Assembly (NCBI GenBank): GCA_934462925.1
Contig: CAKSIT010000001.1
Location: forward strand, 356,169 to 420,168
Direction: 5' to 3'
Length of the DNA stretch: 64,000 bases
Origin: an uncultured Oscillospiraceae bacterium
GTDB taxonomy: Bacteria; Bacillota; Clostridia; Oscillospirales; Ruminococcaceae
Made by a program: the position numbers and the translations under genes. The notes beneath the pieces are model-generated. The model was not told the DNA's origin, did not search any database, and saw nothing but the letters and a program-made list of their open reading frames with translations. Of the stretch, positions 62,901 to 64,000 are shown piece by piece. Positions within the stretch are counted from its first letter, which is position 1, and each line of letters begins with the position of its first letter.

Positions 62901-64000
62901 TCTACGGCAAAAAGCACCATTGGAGTGGTAGACTCGAACCGTTTTTACGGCTCAAAAATGCCCTTAAAGCTTGATGTAACGCTCGGCAGGGTTGTCAAGG
63001 CGGACAGGATAGGGTTCTATTGCCAGGGTAACTATGATACCAATAAACAATGCTACATTCCGTCGGCTACATACAAGGGGAATCCTCTGGAGCTGAAGAA
63101 AGATGGCTATAATTATTACTATCTCGTACCTTCCGGCGAGGAAATAGAAATCACCCTCATACCCGCAGACGGCTACAGGTTTGATAGCGTTTCGCTTGGA
63201 GAATGGAAATACGACGGCGGCGTGTTAAAGAAATACGGACTGTCGCCGAGCGGCACATACACGGTTACTACAAATGGCGCTGATGTGCAGCTTCTCATGG
63301 ATATCAATGAAACAACGGTCCAGCAGTATTATAATGTTGACTTAGCGGACTCTCTCAGACAGGACGTTGCCGACGGAAAGATAAAATCCGTAACGCTCAC
63401 CTATTCCGACGGCTCTGTAAAGGTCGTGGACGGCACAACCGTTGATGATTTCCCAACATATGCCACAAAGGATAAGCCCGTTACGGTAAGCATAGCTGTT
63501 CCGACCGACAGCAGCGGCGACCCGCTCATCGCAGTAAAGAAAGTCAACGGCGTCAATGCTAACTACAACAGCGACGAGCAGAAGTATATAAGCGGATATT
63601 TTAGAATCGATAAGGACACGGTTATTACCGCTGAGTACGAGATACCCGCGACCAGCGCGACAGTCACCGTAAATTGCGGTGAACACGGCACGGTTACGCC
63701 CGCTACCGCAGAATATCCCATAGGCACTTCGGTAACGCTTACCGTTACGCCCGACGAGGGCTATCGCGTGAAGTCCGCGCAGCTTGACGGCAAAGCCGTA
63801 ACCCTTACGAACGGCGCGTACACGTTCACGGTAACCGCCGACTGCGTATTCAGCGCAGAGTTTGAGGAGATACCCGCGGGCAGCGCGACAGTCACCGTAA
63901 ATTGCGGCGAACACGGCACGGTTACGCCCGCTACCGCAGAATATCCCATAGGCACTTCGGTAACGCTTACCGTTACGCCCGACGAGGGCTATCGCGTGAA
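59901..64000 (+). CDS. giant secreted protein with tandem InlB-type repeats, 3' end outside window
   Basis: The open frame runs from ATG 59901 (AAGGAGG 5 bases upstream) to the right edge, at least 1366 residues without a stop. A signal peptide (LLSLLLAFAMILALMPAVSL, cleavage near TASAAE) is followed by a long beta-helix-like part rich in Asn, Ser and Thr (about 30-1000), as in right-handed parallel beta-helix surface proteins. From about residue 1250 come repeats of the divergent InlB B-type, with VNCGEHGTVTPATAEYPIGT, SVTLTVTPDEGYRV. It is probably a cell-surface adhesin or scaffold; the anchor would be in the missing C-terminus. Confidence 0.88.
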   Translation, partial: MTHLKQLGGKLLSLLLAFAMILALMPAVSLTASAAEPKYVLKADTPQFSSDGWTWDGQTLHFFGSGTYDVGSDYFSIESTNGGAAVIDISGALTVNFTAYTSTFINSSCALDIKGAGKITVSAAHGYNRLFKSGGDITYAGGAICTDSELCLFANINSFTMSQGHIDAPNAYIEARSHTISNSYVAINSFNTSVNYSDKINIDRSFVDTQTLLTTDKYRGLSITLNNSVLRSAADSSEFELDDNDIKKPQFSKVTNSVVYLTKVGSVNGLKLSAALTSQIVKKAVDGGYVFCNQLITDADLSVENLDGKVNTKFAQLSGAFYWSATNDILRLDNLTLTGGVLFSAPFSLQLYDNAKANNAAIVILADKAEPIISIQKANNCTVVAINESASSNDITFQIYENVDKCNVYSTTDGIIYAGTPVLPTNNSYYVPNGTVNVFTYFDPSNYDRDSYSDFYGSITAKKITAGSNPLKFSSNICADVLEMNRDMAFNGSDDYSVSFGGVTGNGTIYSYYADDVDFACEKVNGSWGLFDDEFGYDGGADRQLYIGRQVFNTIAADEAKKTYDAMTLSKGSSVTINVPLTLPFEQWIFRHEIYLIDEQNKPYVLGDVGLTADFVDGGKNSLNVVLKAGSNVTTGDYELCYIMNGKPINKGRYIPLTLSDSYSHTMEFGDDSSISWPYTDKKGNLRTFTGEDYEKNIEADTWTWYGMGDRENGYSKSTLVLNNGFNFTTTADYGISKTKQTTFNIVVNGSCTVNAAVGAIHSGQNVTLNINGADDNSTLSVNTGIVSDESLYISGVDIEANNVTSVIKASAQIKPLLQSDNEKTFLYDCKITANDRWEGKEVIKAPELKITRSVTLDLPASTINAGTTYIGELESVDNILNGLIGSAALTVEGSPYGEYSGVSSLKWKDAGFGMKLSTKPLEFIGTASDLIISDDTISADGDYCLFSGNKYRLDLSKLINVDISDCEITKNVVSGYSVKSELVDGTQYLIVTPGKDVTDSTAKSTIGVVDSNRFYGSKMPLKLDVTLGRVVKADRIGFYCQGNYDTNKQCYIPSATYKGNPLELKKDGYNYYYLVPSGEEIEITLIPADGYRFDSVSLGEWKYDGGVLKKYGLSPSGTYTVTTNGADVQLLMDINETTVQQYYNVDLADSLRQDVADGKIKSVTLTYSDGSVKVVDGTTVDDFPTYATKDKPVTVSIAVPTDSSGDPLIAVKKVNGVNANYNSDEQKYISGYFRIDKDTVITAEYEIPATSATVTVNCGEHGTVTPATAEYPIGTSVTLTVTPDEGYRVKSAQLDGKAVTLTNGAYTFTVTADCVFSAEFEEIPAGSATVTVNCGEHGTVTPATAEYPIGTSVTLTVTPDEGYRV
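63641..64000 (+). repeat. tandem 228-base (76-residue) InlB-type repeats
   Basis: The unit starting at GATACCCGCG (63641) returns at 63869. Over the visible part of the second copy, differences are only three or four bases, so the duplication is recent or kept uniform by recombination. The window cuts the second copy. Confidence 0.92.

Overview
The window looks like chromosomal DNA of a GC-rich, spore-lineage member of the Clostridia, most likely Oscillospiraceae/Ruminococcaceae. Reasons: IreB, SpoVS next to YmdB, a DivIVA-domain protein, a dockerin-bearing secreted protein, Gram-positive style AGGAGG ribosome sites, lipoprotein signals and DUF368. Species cannot be named from sequence alone. 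Genes are dense, and most promoters are sigma-A type with 17-bp spacers.

1-13.8 kb: the end of a gene cluster for an extracellular contractile injection system (eCIS) or a relative. The hallmark proteins are a DUF4255 (Pvc16/Afp16-like) protein, a DUF4280 PAAR-like spike-tip protein and a DUF4157 protein with an HExxH motif and a long Gly/Ala-rich repeat tail (putative cargo). Interleaved with them are a class III cyclase-like fragment, a membrane MORN-repeat protein, a secreted coiled-coil protein, an orphan lipoprotein binding protein, a GNAT enzyme, and two membrane proteins with a similar extracytoplasmic sensor-like region, one of them fused to an MFS-type transporter. A YbjN-like protein closes the operon. 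Tube, sheath and baseplate genes must lie left of the window, if present.

14.1-24.7 kb: a complete type I-C CRISPR-Cas locus, cas3-cas5c-cas8c-cas7c-cas4-cas1-cas2, with an internal cas11c start inside cas8c. The array has 39 repeats and 38 spacers. Spacers include a double acquisition, a variant pair and an overlapping pair, indicating repeated encounters with one phage group.

24.8-32.5 kb: a ComEA-like helix-hairpin-helix protein, an Ala/Glu/Pro-rich lipoprotein, a decayed ECF sigma factor gene, tRNA-Pro, an intact P-type ATPase-like protein that has lost its catalytic motifs, a DUF368 polyprenyl-phosphate translocase, and a 1.6-kb gene-free inverted repeat.

32.5-42.3 kb: two ferredoxin-type aldo/keto reductases behind a MerR-style promoter, an ECF-transporter S component, DUF1893, PutP, tRNA-Val and tRNA-Gly, a zinc-ribbon protein, a sigma factor, an orphan fumarase beta subunit, a small MITE-like element, a DivIVA-domain protein and IreB.

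42.6-56 kb: the livKHMGF branched-chain amino acid transporter, a cytidylate kinase-like protein, upp, purA-ymdB-spoVS, a NUDIX remnant, L-asparaginase, a uridine kinase-like protein, a lone response-regulator receiver and an S41 protease-like protein.

56.2-64 kb: two divergently transcribed large secreted proteins, one with a C-terminal dockerin and one with tandem InlB-type repeats that runs off the right edge.
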